Made by a program: the position numbers and the translations under genes. The notes beneath the pieces are model-generated. The model made no database searches and had not been told where the DNA came from. It was given only the letters and a program-made list of their open reading frames with translations. This document shows positions 8,941 through 17,808 of a stretch of DNA of 64,000 bases, piece after piece. Source of the stretch: Vibrio sp. YMD68 (GTDB lineage: Bacteria; Pseudomonadota; Gammaproteobacteria; Enterobacterales; Vibrionaceae); NCBI RefSeq assembly GCF_029958905.1, contig NZ_CP124613.1, forward strand, positions 434,001-498,000, in the 5' to 3' direction. Numbering within the stretch: the stretch's first letter is position 1; every line of letters starts with the position of its first letter.

Positions 8941-9336
8941 ATGATGACCGATGAAACCGTGCTTGTTCCATTGCCTTCTCTTATTCATCGCTTGGGTGGA
9001 GAGCGAGTGAAGCAACTTAAACTCGTTGCTTCACAATACGATTGCACATTGAATCGAGTTCGCCGCTCTCGGCATTGGCAGATGACAGGCACTGCAAGTT
9101 CGCTAACTCAGTTTTTGGATGTGTTGAACTCTTTAGAAGAAGAGTCTTTACGCTCAGTGATTAAAAAAATCGAATCCATCTTAGTCAGATCAAGCACCCC
9201 CCTAGAGTCGATGGAAGTGAGGCTTGTTAAGATAATCGATACCCACCCTTCGATGACATTAAACGAATTAATGCAGAAAACCAGTTGCTCTCTGGCACAA
9301 GCGAGACGTGCAAGATTCGAATCCGATATACTTTAA
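8941..9336 (+). CDS. RRF_GI-type 'ribosome recycling factor family' protein
   Basis: 131 residues, cytoplasmic. The N-terminal half (LPSLIHRLGGERVKQLKLVA, then NRVRRSRHWQMTG) matches my memory of the small Vibrio family called RRF_GI. Despite the name it has none of the architecture of ribosome recycling factor (frr), so the family name should not be taken as function. The C-terminal part resembles a winged-helix repeat (MTLNELMQKTSCSLAQARRA). It lies just upstream of the rbs operon on the same strand, which may be chance or a regulatory link. Confidence 0.6.
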   Translation: MMTDETVLVPLPSLIHRLGGERVKQLKLVASQYDCTLNRVRRSRHWQMTGTASSLTQFLDVLNSLEEESLRSVIKKIESILVRSSTPLESMEVRLVKIIDTHPSMTLNELMQKTSCSLAQARRARFESDIL

Positions 9337-9361
9337 ATCAATCAATAGTCATTGAGCTATC

Positions 9362-9377
9362 AGTGATAATAATCACC
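9362..9377. promoter_or_regulatory. CRP-like site upstream of rbsD
   Basis: GTGA-TAATAA-TCAC is a perfect inverted repeat with the 6-base spacer of CRP sites (TGTGA-N6-TCACA). A weaker candidate ending in TCACA lies at about 9402-9417. It lies about 95 bases upstream of the RbsR operator; ribose operons are classically CRP-activated. Confidence 0.6.
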
Positions 9378-9464
9378 CTTTTTTCTCTCCCTTTTTTAAT
9401 TTAAAAGATCAAAATCACAAATTTATTTTCTTATCTTTGCAAACTTAAAACAGATAACTATTAT

Positions 9465-9484
9465 TCATCGAAACGTTTCGATGA
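9465..9484. promoter_or_regulatory. RbsR operator
   Basis: A perfect 20-base palindrome TCATCGAAACGTTTCGATGA. The core CGAAACGTTTCG is the LacI/GalR-family operator used by E. coli RbsR. It lies 87 bases before rbsD and is the expected binding site for the rbsR product encoded at the far end of the operon. Confidence 0.9.
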
Positions 9485-9570
9485 TTGTTTTCCTGGTTTA
9501 AAAATACCGTCATTCTCACGGAAAAGACATGAATGATGTCTTAATCAAATTCTAATTTTAGGGTCAAAAA

Positions 9571-9990
9571 ATGAAAAAAAGTACGCTCATCAATGCGGAT
9601 CTTTCTTACCTAGTGGCAACGCTAGGTCATACCGATGAAATCACGATTTGCGATGCAGGCTTGCCTATCCCTGATGAAGTGACTCGGATTGATTTGGCCC
9701 TTACTCACGGTGTTCCTAGCTTTCTTGAAACGGTGAGCGTGATTCTGTCTGAATCTCAAATTGAAGGGGTGATCCTCGCTGAAGAATTTGCCACAGTAAG
9801 CCCTAAGCATCATCAAGAGTTGGTAGACAAATTAAAAGCTGAAGAACAAGGATCGGGTAAGTCTATTTCGATTCATTATGTATCACATGAAGAGTTTAAA
9901 GAGCGAACACAGCACAGTCGCGCCGTTGTGCGTACTGGTGAATGCACACCTTATGCAAACGTGATCTTTCAAGCTGGCGTTACTTTTTAA
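9571..9990 (+). CDS. rbsD: D-ribose pyranase
   Basis: Interconverts the beta-pyranose and beta-furanose forms of ribose, supplying the form RbsK phosphorylates. 139 residues, RbsD/FucU fold. Family features: the N-terminal LSYLVATLGHTDEI with its catalytic His near residue 20, GLPIP, IDLALTHGVPSF, and the C-terminal TGECTPYANVIFQAGV. First gene of rbsDACBKR. Confidence 0.96.
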   Translation: MKKSTLINADLSYLVATLGHTDEITICDAGLPIPDEVTRIDLALTHGVPSFLETVSVILSESQIEGVILAEEFATVSPKHHQELVDKLKAEEQGSGKSISIHYVSHEEFKERTQHSRAVVRTGECTPYANVIFQAGVTF

Positions 9991-10035
9991 TCCATAAGAA
10001 GTTTAACGCTTCCGGTTTCTTATTGAGGGCATGAC

Positions 10036-11541
10036 ATGACTCAAGCTATTTTACAGTTAAACGCGATGGAAAAAGCATTTCCGGGTGTGAAAGCACTCGA
10101 TAAAGCGAGCCTTAACGTCTATCCCGGCCGAGTAATGGCGCTGATGGGAGAAAACGGCGCAGGCAAATCCACCTTGATGAAAGTGTTGACGGGTATTTAC
10201 TCGTTAGATGCGGGTGATATTTACTATCAAGGCCAGGCAACCACGTTCAAGGGCCCAAGAGATTCACAACAAGCGGGCATTAGTATTATTCATCAAGAGC
10301 TTAACTTGATCCCAGAACTGACGATTGCAGAAAATATTTTTCTAGGGCGAGAATTTACCAGCCCGTTAGGTCGCATTCAGTGGCAAAAAATGTATCAAGA
10401 AGCCGATAAACTATTGGCTCGATTAAATGTAAAGCACAGCTCTAGCAAACTTCTTGGTGATTTGAGCCTCGGTGAGCAACAGATGGTAGAAATTGCCAAA
10501 GCGCTCTCTTTCGAGTCAAAAGTGATCATTATGGATGAACCGACGGATGCCCTCACTGATACTGAAACAGAATCCTTGTTTAAGGTCATCAATGAACTGC
10601 GCGACCAAGGTTGTGGCGTTGTTTACATTTCACATCGCTTGAAAGAAATCTTTGAAATCTGTGATGACATCACGGTGTTGCGCGATGGTAAATTCATTGG
10701 TGAATGCCCAGTTATCGATACCGATGAAGACGGTTTGATTGAAATGATGGTGGGCAGAAAACTTGAGGATCAATACCCAAGAGTGAATGTCGAACATGGC
10801 GATATTTGTCTGGAAGTCTCCGGTCTAACCGGGTCAGGTGTTCACGATGTGAGCTTTACCCTTCAACGTGGAGAGATTTTGGGCGTTTCAGGTTTAATGG
10901 GAGCGGGACGGACTGAACTGATGAAAGTCATTTTTGGTGCTTTGCCCAGTGAATGTGGTGTCATCAATCTGGATAACAAAACCATCAATCCTGTTAGCCC
11001 GCAAGACGCATTAGCCAATGGGATTGCCTATATTTCTGAAGACCGAAAAGGGGATGGTTTGGTTCTTGGCCTGTCTGTCAAAGAAAACATGTCACTCAGT
11101 GCGCTCGATAAATTAAGCAGAAATGGTCAAATCCAACATAAAGATGAAGCCATAGCAGTTGAAGACTTTATACGTCTGTTCAACATCAAAACCCCCACAC
11201 GCGATCAAATCATTGGCAACTTGTCTGGTGGTAATCAACAGAAAGTAGCGATAGCGAAAGGGCTGATGACGCGGCCAAAAGTCCTCATTTTAGATGAACC
11301 GACTCGCGGGGTTGACGTTGGTGCAAAGAAAGAAATCTATCAACTGATTAACAAATTTAAGTCGGAAGGCATGAGCATCATATTGGTCTCGTCTGAAATG
11401 CCTGAAGTCTTGGGAATGAGTGACCGCATCATGGTGATGCACGAAGGGCGTATCAGTGGCGAGTTTGATGTCAAAGATGCCGACCAGGAAAAACTACTCG
11501 CTTGTGCGGTAGGCAAAAAGATCAATGAGGAAGCAGCATGA
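10036..11541 (+). CDS. rbsA: Ribose ABC transporter ATP-binding protein
   Basis: 501 residues with two fused ABC modules. Module 1 (about 1-240) has a full Walker A (GENGAGKST, about 38-46), signature LSLGEQQ and Walker [10 protein letters not shown]. Module 2 (about 250-495) has the degenerate Walker A (GLMGAGRTE) typical of sugar-type RbsA/MglA proteins, with signature LSGGNQQ and Walker [11 protein letters not shown]. Energises ribose import through RbsC. The stop overlaps the rbsC start by four bases (ATGA). Confidence 0.96.
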   Translation: MTQAILQLNAMEKAFPGVKALDKASLNVYPGRVMALMGENGAGKSTLMKVLTGIYSLDAGDIYYQGQATTFKGPRDSQQAGISIIHQELNLIPELTIAENIFLGREFTSPLGRIQWQKMYQEADKLLARLNVKHSSSKLLGDLSLGEQQMVEIAKALSFESKVIIMDEPTDALTDTETESLFKVINELRDQGCGVVYISHRLKEIFEICDDITVLRDGKFIGECPVIDTDEDGLIEMMVGRKLEDQYPRVNVEHGDICLEVSGLTGSGVHDVSFTLQRGEILGVSGLMGAGRTELMKVIFGALPSECGVINLDNKTINPVSPQDALANGIAYISEDRKGDGLVLGLSVKENMSLSALDKLSRNGQIQHKDEAIAVEDFIRLFNIKTPTRDQIIGNLSGGNQQKVAIAKGLMTRPKVLILDEPTRGVDVGAKKEIYQLINKFKSEGMSIILVSSEMPEVLGMSDRIMVMHEGRISGEFDVKDADQEKLLACAVGKKINEEAA

Positions 11542-12536
11542 GTGCCAACGCTACTAACACAACGAACGCAACGAAAAAAACACAAGACGGCAGTAAGGCA
11601 TTCTTTACTAAAGAGTGGTTGATTGAACAAAAATCATTAATTGCTCTGCTGTTTTTGATTGCTGTTGTTTCGTTCTTAAACCCGAACTTTTTTACGGTCG
11701 ACAACATTCTCAATATTCTTCGCCAAACGTCGGTGAATGCCATCATCGCGGTTGGGATGACACTGGTTATTTTAACCGCCGGAATTGATCTCAGCGTTGG
11801 TTCGGTATTGGCTCTGTGCGGTGCATTCGCAGCCACGATGATAGGGATGGAAGTGCCCGTCATGATTGCAGTGCCTACATCATTGCTGGCCGGCGCAGCC
11901 CTTGGCGCAATAAGCGGAGTTATTATTGCCAAAGGCAAGGTTCAAGCGTTTATCGCCACCCTGGTCACCATGACTCTGTTGCGTGGTGTCACTATGGTCT
12001 ATACCGATGGCCGCCCAATCTCTACAGGGTTTACGGATACAGCAGATGCCTTTGCTTGGTTTGGTACGGGTTACACATTGGGCATCCCAGTTCCCGTGTG
12101 GTTGATGGTTTTTGTCTTCGCCGCGGTCTGGTATCTGCTTAATCACACCCGTTTTGGACGCTATATCTACGCTGTTGGTGGCAATGAATCGGCGGCACGC
12201 CTTTCGGGTATCAATGTCGATAGAGTGAAAATCGGTGTGTACGCCATTTGCGGTATGTTAGCGGCTGTTGCTGGCATTATCATTACCTCCCGTCTTTCTT
12301 CTGCCCAGCCTACAGCAGGTATGGGCTATGAACTTGATGCTATCGCAGCAGTCGTGCTTGGCGGAACAAGCTTGATGGGCGGTAAGGGGCGAATTATGGG
12401 AACCCTAATTGGTGCTCTGATCATCGGGTTCTTAAACAACGCACTTAACTTGTTAGATGTCTCTTCTTATTTCCAGATGATCGCTAAAGCCGTTGTGATA
12501 TTGCTAGCGGTACTGGTTGATAACAAAAATAAGTAG
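11538..12536 (+). CDS. rbsC: Ribose ABC transporter permease
   Basis: 332 residues, BPD_transp_2 family, with about ten membrane segments starting near residue 32. Conserved features: [18 protein letters not shown], the [20 protein letters not shown] stretch and [20 protein letters not shown] near the C-terminus. The first 30 residues are Thr/Asn/Lys-rich and cytoplasmic. Coupled to rbsA by overlap. Confidence 0.96.
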   Translation: MSANATNTTNATKKTQDGSKAFFTKEWLIEQKSLIALLFLIAVVSFLNPNFFTVDNILNILRQTSVNAIIAVGMTLVILTAGIDLSVGSVLALCGAFAATMIGMEVPVMIAVPTSLLAGAALGAISGVIIAKGKVQAFIATLVTMTLLRGVTMVYTDGRPISTGFTDTADAFAWFGTGYTLGIPVPVWLMVFVFAAVWYLLNHTRFGRYIYAVGGNESAARLSGINVDRVKIGVYAICGMLAAVAGIIITSRLSSAQPTAGMGYELDAIAAVVLGGTSLMGGKGRIMGTLIGALIIGFLNNALNLLDVSSYFQMIAKAVVILLAVLVDNKNK

Positions 12537-12562
12537 CCAGATATGTAGCCAAAGTTGAACAG

Positions 12563-12590
12563 CCTCGGTGATGACATGTCAGCATCGAGG
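12563..12590 (+). other. Strong mRNA hairpin between rbsC and rbsB
   Basis: A 28-base near-perfect inverted repeat (CCTCGGTGATGAC / GTCAGCATCGAGG) with one mismatch and one G-U pair. There is no T-tract, so it is not a normal terminator. Its place just before the binding-protein gene suits a processing or stability element that lets rbsB be expressed more than rbsAC (inference). Confidence 0.6.
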
Positions 12591-12725
12591 TTGTGGGATA
12601 AACAGAAAATAGATCACGGAATCAACAAGAATTAAACCAATACGTATTCGGCCAAACGGTTTGAGCTAAAAATACGAAAATGAACCAAGCGAAGTGGAAT
12701 AACCAACGAGCTGGGTTCCCCCCTC

Positions 12726-12761
12726 TACATAAAGTACATAAAGTACATAAAGTACACAAAG
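12726..12761 (+). repeat. 9-bp tandem repeat, four copies, directly before the rbsB RBS
   Basis: TACATAAAG three times, then TACACAAAG, running into the AAAGGA ribosome binding site of rbsB (ATG at 12772). Copy-number change would alter the spacing or structure of the rbsB leader. Confidence 0.85.
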
Positions 12762-12771
12762 GACTATAACG

Positions 12772-13650
12772 ATGAAAAAACTTGCTACTTTTATTTCTGC
12801 TGCACTCCTTTCTTCCACCGTATCGGTATCTGCTCAGGCACAAGATACCATGGCGATTGTGCTGTCTACGCTCAATAATCCTTTTTTCGTCACAATGAAA
12901 GATGGAGCGGAAGCGAAAGCCGAAGAATTAGGCTACAACTTGATCGTTTTAGATTCGCAAAACGATCCAAGTAAAGAACTCTCAAACGTAGAAGATTTAA
13001 CCGTCCGCGGTGTGAAAGCCATTTTGATTAATCCAACCGATTCTGACGCAGTATCGAATGCGATCCGTATCGCGAACCGTTCAAATATTCCGGTTTTGAC
13101 TCTTGACCGTGGTGCAAGCCGTGGAGAAGTGGTTAGCCATATTGCGTCAGACAATGTGGTGGGCGGTGAAATCGCGGGTCACTACATTATGGAAAAAGTC
13201 GGTGAGAAAGCAAAAGTGATCCAACTTGAAGGCATTGCCGGTACGTCGGCAGCACGTGAACGTGGCGAGGGTTTCATGAATGCAGTGAACGGCAGTGAGA
13301 TGGAATTACTGGCGAGTCAACCTGCTGATTTTGATCGCACTAAAGGCCTAAACGTTATGGAAAACCTGCTCGCGGCTAACCCTGATGTGCAAGCGGTATT
13401 CGCCCAAAATGATGAGATGGCACTGGGCGCATTACGTGCTGTGCAAGCGTCAGGCAAAGACATCATGATTGTAGGCTTTGATGGTACAGATGACGGTATT
13501 GCGGCGGTAAATCGTGGCATGTTGGCAGCAACAGTGGCACAGCAACCAGACCTTATTGGTGCGTTAGGTGTAGAAACCGCTGTTAAAGTCCTAAAAGGAG
13601 AAACGGTTCAAGAGTACATTCCAGTTCCCCTTAAAGTGGTGGCGAAATAA
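12772..13650 (+). CDS. rbsB: Ribose ABC transporter periplasmic binding protein
   Basis: 292 residues. Signal peptide 1-23 (cleavage AQA-QD). The mature protein starts [22 protein letters not shown], as in E. coli RbsB, with the ribose-contacting stretches [36 protein letters not shown] and GFDGTDD all visible. Delivers ribose to RbsAC; in enteric bacteria RbsB also presents ribose to the chemoreceptor Trg, though no such receptor is adjacent here. A 235-base gap with a hairpin and tandem repeat separates it from rbsC, so its expression may differ from rbsDAC. Confidence 0.96.
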   Translation: MKKLATFISAALLSSTVSVSAQAQDTMAIVLSTLNNPFFVTMKDGAEAKAEELGYNLIVLDSQNDPSKELSNVEDLTVRGVKAILINPTDSDAVSNAIRIANRSNIPVLTLDRGASRGEVVSHIASDNVVGGEIAGHYIMEKVGEKAKVIQLEGIAGTSAARERGEGFMNAVNGSEMELLASQPADFDRTKGLNVMENLLAANPDVQAVFAQNDEMALGALRAVQASGKDIMIVGFDGTDDGIAAVNRGMLAATVAQQPDLIGALGVETAVKVLKGETVQEYIPVPLKVVAK

Positions 13651-13698
13651 GTGAATGTAACGTCGTCACTCAAATGAGTTAGACGTCATTATCAATCG

Positions 13699-13742
13699 TT
13701 GCTCTTCTCTTTTTTAAGTGAATTGAAGTAAGAGGAGAGCAA
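13699..13742 (+). other. Hairpin between rbsB and rbsK
   Basis: TTGCTCTTCTCTT pairs with AAGAGGAGAGCAA across an 18-base loop (one G-U pair). A second small hairpin, ACTCA/TGAGT, lies just upstream near 13669-13680. No T-tract follows. Likely protects the rbsB 3' end or attenuates rbsKR (inference). Confidence 0.55.
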
Positions 13743-13863
13743 AATTGATGTTTGTATGTTCTCGTTAATATACGCCATAGATCATACAAACATCCGTTTT
13801 CGAGTGGATCCCCACTCACATTTATCGTACTCAAATTAGGTTTTTAGAACCGAGGATAATCGT

Positions 13864-14784
13864 ATGAATCAGTTAGTGGTATTAGGTAGTGTCAACGCTG
13901 ACCATGTTCTTCAAGTGCCTTCCTTTCCTCGTCCAGGCGAGACGTTACATGGTCGCAACTATCAAGTGATCCCTGGTGGTAAAGGGGCGAACCAAGCCGT
14001 TGCCGCTGCTCGATTAAATGCGGATATCGGTTTGATTGCTTGCGTGGGTGACGATGCTTTTGGCATTAATATCCGTGAAAGCTTTAAGTTTGATGGTATT
14101 AATACTGGCGGTGTAAAAATACAGCCTAATTGTCCTACGGGCATTGCTATGATTCACGTTTCGGAGAGCGGCGAAAATAGTATTTGTATTTCAGCAGAAG
14201 CGAACGCGAAGTTAAGCGCCGATGCTATTGAGCCCGACCTTGAACACATTCGCCAGGCTAAGTATCTGTTAATGCAATTAGAAACGCCGTTAGATGGCAT
14301 CGAAAAAGCGGCAATGGTTGCGAAAGACAGTAGAACGAGCGTGATACTAAACCCAGCTCCAGCACGAGATTTACCCGACTCATTACTGCAATGTGTTGAT
14401 GTTATTACCCCGAACGAAACAGAAGCGGAAGTCCTTACTGGGGTCACGGTGACAGATAATGATACGGCCCAACAAGCCGCAGATGTATTGCATACCAAAG
14501 GCATTGAAATTGTGATGATTACGCTAGGTGTCAAGGGGGTATGGTTAAGTAATAATGGACGTGGAGAGTTAATCCCCGGTTTTAAGGTGGATGCGATAGA
14601 TACAACAGCAGCGGGAGATACATTTAATGGTGCACTGATCACTGGCTTATTAGAAGATATGCAATTAGAATCAGCCATAAAGTTTGCTCACGCCGCAGCT
14701 GCGATCTCCGTTACTCGTTTCGGTGCGCAAACCTCGATTCCAACCAGAGAAGAGGTTGACGCATTTTTGATTGAAAACGAGTAG
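13864..14784 (+). CDS. rbsK: Ribokinase
   Basis: Phosphorylates D-ribose to ribose 5-phosphate with ATP. 306 residues, PfkB family. Signature 1 is GGKGANQAVAAARL (about 39-52), signature 2 is DTTAAGDTFNGAL with the catalytic Asp near residue 249, and the N-terminal GSVNADHV binds ribose. RBS GAGGATAATCGT precedes the ATG. It lies 46 bases before rbsR. Confidence 0.96.
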   Translation: MNQLVVLGSVNADHVLQVPSFPRPGETLHGRNYQVIPGGKGANQAVAAARLNADIGLIACVGDDAFGINIRESFKFDGINTGGVKIQPNCPTGIAMIHVSESGENSICISAEANAKLSADAIEPDLEHIRQAKYLLMQLETPLDGIEKAAMVAKDSRTSVILNPAPARDLPDSLLQCVDVITPNETEAEVLTGVTVTDNDTAQQAADVLHTKGIEIVMITLGVKGVWLSNNGRGELIPGFKVDAIDTTAAGDTFNGALITGLLEDMQLESAIKFAHAAAAISVTRFGAQTSIPTREEVDAFLIENE

Positions 14785-14830
14785 AGAGCAAGGTACAAAA
14801 CAGCTTCTCAGACCAATAAAGGATACCCAT

Positions 14831-15835
14831 ATGGCGACCATGAAAGACATAGCAAAATTAGCAGGTGTTTCGACTTCTACGGTGAGCCATGTCATTAACC
14901 AATCTCGCTATGTGAGTGAAGAAATATCACAGCGGGTCAACGATGCAGCAAGAGAGCTTAATTACGCACCTTCCGCTTTGGCTCGCAGCCTCAAAATGAA
15001 CAGAACAAAAACCATCGGCATGCTGGTGACGACCTCGACTAACCCGTTTTTTGGTGAGGTGGTAAAAGGCGTTGAGCGCAGTTGTTATCAGCAAGGTTAC
15101 AACTTGATTCTTTGCAACACAGAAGGGGACAGTGACCGAATGAAAGCGTCGATCAACACTTTGCTGCAAAAGCGTGTCGATGGCGTGATACTGATGTGTT
15201 CAACACTCGAAGGCCAACGTGTCGATGTTTTTGAACGTTACCCAGACATTCCTGTTGTCGTGATGGATTGGGGCCCAATGCTGTTCTCTAGCGATAAGAT
15301 TCAAGACAACTCATTGCGTGGTGGGTATATGGCAACCAAGTATCTGATTGATGCAGGCCATAAAAACATAGGCTGTATTACTGGTCCCTTGAATCGCTAT
15401 CAAGCTCAAATGCGTTATGAAGGTTACAAACGAGCGCTGAATGAAGCGGGGCTTGAGATCAATCCTCGCTGGATTGTTGAAGCGGATTTTGAATGTGAAG
15501 GTGGTTATAGCGCATTCAATACCATGAATAATAAGGGCCCGTTACCGAGTGCTCTTTTTGTGAGTAACGATATGATGGCCATGGGTGTGATCAACGCCGC
15601 CAATGAACATAATATTAATATACCACAGGATATTTCGGTCATTGGTTACGATGATATTCATATTGCTAGATTTATGACGCCGTCACTCACAACGGTCCAT
15701 CAGCCTAAATATCGTTTAGGAAAAGCCGCCGTGGACACCTTGCTGAACAAGTTAGAAAAAAACAGCAATGACACAGTCGTCGTTCAGCTCGAACCCACAT
15801 TAGTAGAAAGAAAGAGTGTAAAAACGCTATTGTAG
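14831..15835 (+). CDS. rbsR: Ribose operon repressor, LacI family
   Basis: 334 residues. The N-terminal HTH (MATMKDIAKLAGVSTSTVSH) is nearly identical to E. coli RbsR, which fixes the start at ATG 14831, with AAAGGA 10 bases upstream; the longer open frame from 14771 overlaps rbsK and is unlikely. The rest is a periplasmic-binding-protein-like effector domain (about 62-330) with TTSTNPFFGEV, GYDDIHIARFMTPSLTTV and the usual LacI-type C-terminus. It should release the 9465-9484 operator when ribose is bound. Confidence 0.95.
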   Translation: MATMKDIAKLAGVSTSTVSHVINQSRYVSEEISQRVNDAARELNYAPSALARSLKMNRTKTIGMLVTTSTNPFFGEVVKGVERSCYQQGYNLILCNTEGDSDRMKASINTLLQKRVDGVILMCSTLEGQRVDVFERYPDIPVVVMDWGPMLFSSDKIQDNSLRGGYMATKYLIDAGHKNIGCITGPLNRYQAQMRYEGYKRALNEAGLEINPRWIVEADFECEGGYSAFNTMNNKGPLPSALFVSNDMMAMGVINAANEHNINIPQDISVIGYDDIHIARFMTPSLTTVHQPKYRLGKAAVDTLLNKLEKNSNDTVVVQLEPTLVERKSVKTLL

Positions 15836-15847
15836 GCGTCTCTGGTC

Positions 15848-16345
15848 TTAGTTTGACTGAATAATCACTTTTTCAATGATCACTGTCTCACTGGGTACAT
15901 CATCGTAACCATTGCGGGTTTCTGTTGCTAGTGAGGCAATGTACTGGACGACATCCATTCCTACTGAAACCTTGCCAAAAACAGCGTACCCCCAACCTTT
16001 GTTCGTTGTCTCAGTATGATCGAGACATGGGTTGTCGGCTAAATTGATAAAGAATTCTGCCGCTGCAGAATGAGGCGCTTCAGTGCGAGCCATTGCGATG
16101 GTGCCGGTGAGATTCTTTAACCCTCGATTCGCTTCGTTCACAATCGGAAGTCGGGTTGGCTTTTCGTTCAGATCGGCCGTAAGTCCACCACCTTGAACCA
16201 TGAAACCTGAGATAACACGATGAAATATCGTGCCTTCATAAAACCCTTCTTGGCAGTATCGTAAAAAATTTTTTGAGCTGACTGGCGCTGTCGCTGTATC
16301 TAATTGGATCTGAATATCGCCAACGTTGGTGTGCAAAGTAATCAT
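15848..16345 (-). CDS. ppiB: Peptidyl-prolyl cis-trans isomerase B (cyclophilin)
   Basis: 165 residues with no signal peptide, so the cytoplasmic form. Cyclophilin motifs: FHRVISGFMVQGGG with the catalytic Arg near residue 43, GTIAMARTEAPHSAAAEFFINL, and the WGYAVFGKVSVGMDVV stretch that carries the active-site aromatic region in the bacterial B type. Assists folding at proline bonds. It is convergent with rbsR with only 12 bases between the two stops and no obvious terminator. Confidence 0.94.
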   Translation of the reverse strand: MITLHTNVGDIQIQLDTATAPVSSKNFLRYCQEGFYEGTIFHRVISGFMVQGGGLTADLNEKPTRLPIVNEANRGLKNLTGTIAMARTEAPHSAAAEFFINLADNPCLDHTETTNKGWGYAVFGKVSVGMDVVQYIASLATETRNGYDDVPSETVIIEKVIIQSN

Positions 16346-16531
16346 AAAAAGGGCTCAATTGGGCTTAACGTCATGGAGTGGGTAGTATACGGAATGTTTA
16401 ATGGGGGAAACACCGCTTAGTTTTCACCTTTCACTGTAAATCCGCATTTGTTAGTATCTCGTCTTCAATTCATTTATCGTGATATCAATGATTCTGGTGT
16501 CACCAATGCCCGTCGGTTGTCGAGATAAGCC

Positions 16532-17062
16532 ATGAAAAATACCCGTGTCATCATTGGGCTAACAAACCCTAAAAGTCCGTCAAATGTCGGTGCTGTCATG
16601 CGTGCAGCAGGGTGCTACCAAGCGGATGAAGTGCAATATACGGGGCAGCGTTATGAGAAAGCCTCGAAGTTTCATACCGACACGAATAATGTCGCTAGCC
16701 AAATACCGCTTAAAGGTGTTGACTCTTTTTTAGATAACCTGACCGATGATACTCGCATTGTCTGCGTGGACTTTGCAGAAGGCGCCACCCCATTACCTGA
16801 ATTTGAGCACCCAGATAAAGCAATCTATATCTTTGGCCCTGAAGACGGATCCATTTCTCAAGATGTGGCAGACCGAGCGGATCATGTGGTTTATGTGCCA
16901 ACCATTGGCTGTATGAACTTAGCCGCTTCGGTCAATGTATTGCTTTACGATCGCCTGGCTAAATCCTCGACTATGGATACCAGTGAAACCTTGATTAAAT
17001 CTAGCCGTGATAATCGCAATCATCTCGTTGTTAGAAGTAAGGCTAGAAGTGTTCAAGGTTAG
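16532..17062 (+). CDS. TrmH/SpoU-family RNA methyltransferase
   Basis: 176 residues, SPOUT (knotted) fold. Motif 1 NPKSPSNVGAVMRAAGC (about 13-29) carries the conserved N and R; motif 2 is IYIFGPEDGSIS and motif 3 VPTIGCMNLAASVNVLLYDR; the last two form the trefoil-knot SAM site. It methylates a 2'-O of a tRNA or rRNA nucleotide; the exact target cannot be read. It lacks the extra N-terminal domain of RlmB. A small membrane-protein gene follows 33 bases downstream. Confidence 0.85.
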   Translation: MKNTRVIIGLTNPKSPSNVGAVMRAAGCYQADEVQYTGQRYEKASKFHTDTNNVASQIPLKGVDSFLDNLTDDTRIVCVDFAEGATPLPEFEHPDKAIYIFGPEDGSISQDVADRADHVVYVPTIGCMNLAASVNVLLYDRLAKSSTMDTSETLIKSSRDNRNHLVVRSKARSVQG

Positions 17063-17095
17063 AAGCGAGTAAGTGTTGTTATTGAGGATGATATA

Positions 17096-17323
17096 TTGAA
17101 CATCATGAGTTTGAATGAAGCGTATGGGATTACCATTGTGTTAGCCGTGTTTATTACCATGTATATTTTCATTCACATGAGATACATTCGGCGCGGTGAA
17201 GCCCATAAAGCTTTCTTGTCTGGGCTGTGGGAAATGATGAAAAATACCGTTCATGGCCAAAACCTCAGAACCATGGGGTATAAGCATGAAAATGAGCAGC
17301 AGAAGCCAAAAGAAAACAGTTAG
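17096..17323 (+). CDS. Small single-pass membrane protein
   Basis: 75 residues from TTG 17096, which has GAGGA 7 bases upstream; the ATG at 17105 is in frame but too far from it. One membrane helix (about 10-28, YGITIVLAVFITMYIFIHM) is followed by a basic cytoplasmic tail ending in polar Lys/Gln/Glu residues. Function unknown; probably co-transcribed with the methyltransferase upstream. Confidence 0.6.
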   Translation: MNIMSLNEAYGITIVLAVFITMYIFIHMRYIRRGEAHKAFLSGLWEMMKNTVHGQNLRTMGYKHENEQQKPKENS

Positions 17324-17424
17324 CTTTCATGCGATCTTAAGTGTTTTTCCGTTAAAAAGTCCTAGATATGTTTCATTATCTATTTCTTGTTGCCTTTTGT
17401 CGCTTGAGGATTAATTACGAATAA

Positions 17425-17742
17425 CTAGCTATTGCGGCTTTCGCGATATTTATACTGATAATCGACTTCAACCACAGCCCGGTACTGAACTTCTCTACGT
17501 TCCTTGGTAAATTCCTGGATTGTGACTGTTGTCTCTGTGACAGTCACAATCGGGGTCTGGACATTATTTTCATGAATCGGCAGTTTTTGCATCAGCTGAT
17601 TGGTTGGCATTGTTTTGAACTCTTCCATGAGGTCATATCCAGCATTGTAAGCTTGCTCTTGAGTCGCAAAAGCGTCAGTCGCAACTGATGTTTTAGAACT
17701 TTGTGTTTTAACTGCTGCAAAAGTCGCCTTGCTCGTTCCACA
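17425..17742 (-). pseudogene. Small gene that appears to have lost its start codon
   Basis: On the minus strand a frame stays open from 17742 to the stop at 17425 (105 codons). The first ATG is only at 17628, leaving 67 residues from MEEFKTMPTNQL. The 38 codons upstream of it also read like protein (KATFAAVKTQSSKTSVATDA, then QEQAYNAGYDL) but contain no ATG, GTG or TTG before a TAG. A GTG and an ATG lie just upstream in another frame, so a one- or two-base frameshift near 17730 would rebuild a full gene of about 105-110 residues. The C-terminal part (TVTETTVTIQEFTKERREVQ) looks soluble. Family unknown. It could still be translated from 17628. Confidence 0.5.
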
Positions 17743-17808
17743 CTATTAAAATTCTCATTTGTCTTCTAAGCTTTAAAGCAGTTGATAGCTTTAGGGGGAC
17801 GTATGCCA

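Noticed and set aside
12653..12663. CAAACGGTTTG as a second LacI-family operator between rbsC and rbsB
   Set aside because: Too short and imperfect outside the core compared with the 20-base operator at 9465; left as a chance match.
14154..14678. 174-codon minus-strand frame inside rbsK
   Set aside because: Mirror of a certain gene on the other strand; rich in Ser/Ala/Thr as such shadows are.
14771..14830. Longer rbsR frame starting inside rbsK
   Set aside because: The E. coli-like N-terminus MATMKDIAKLAG and the AAAGGA RBS fix the start at 14831.
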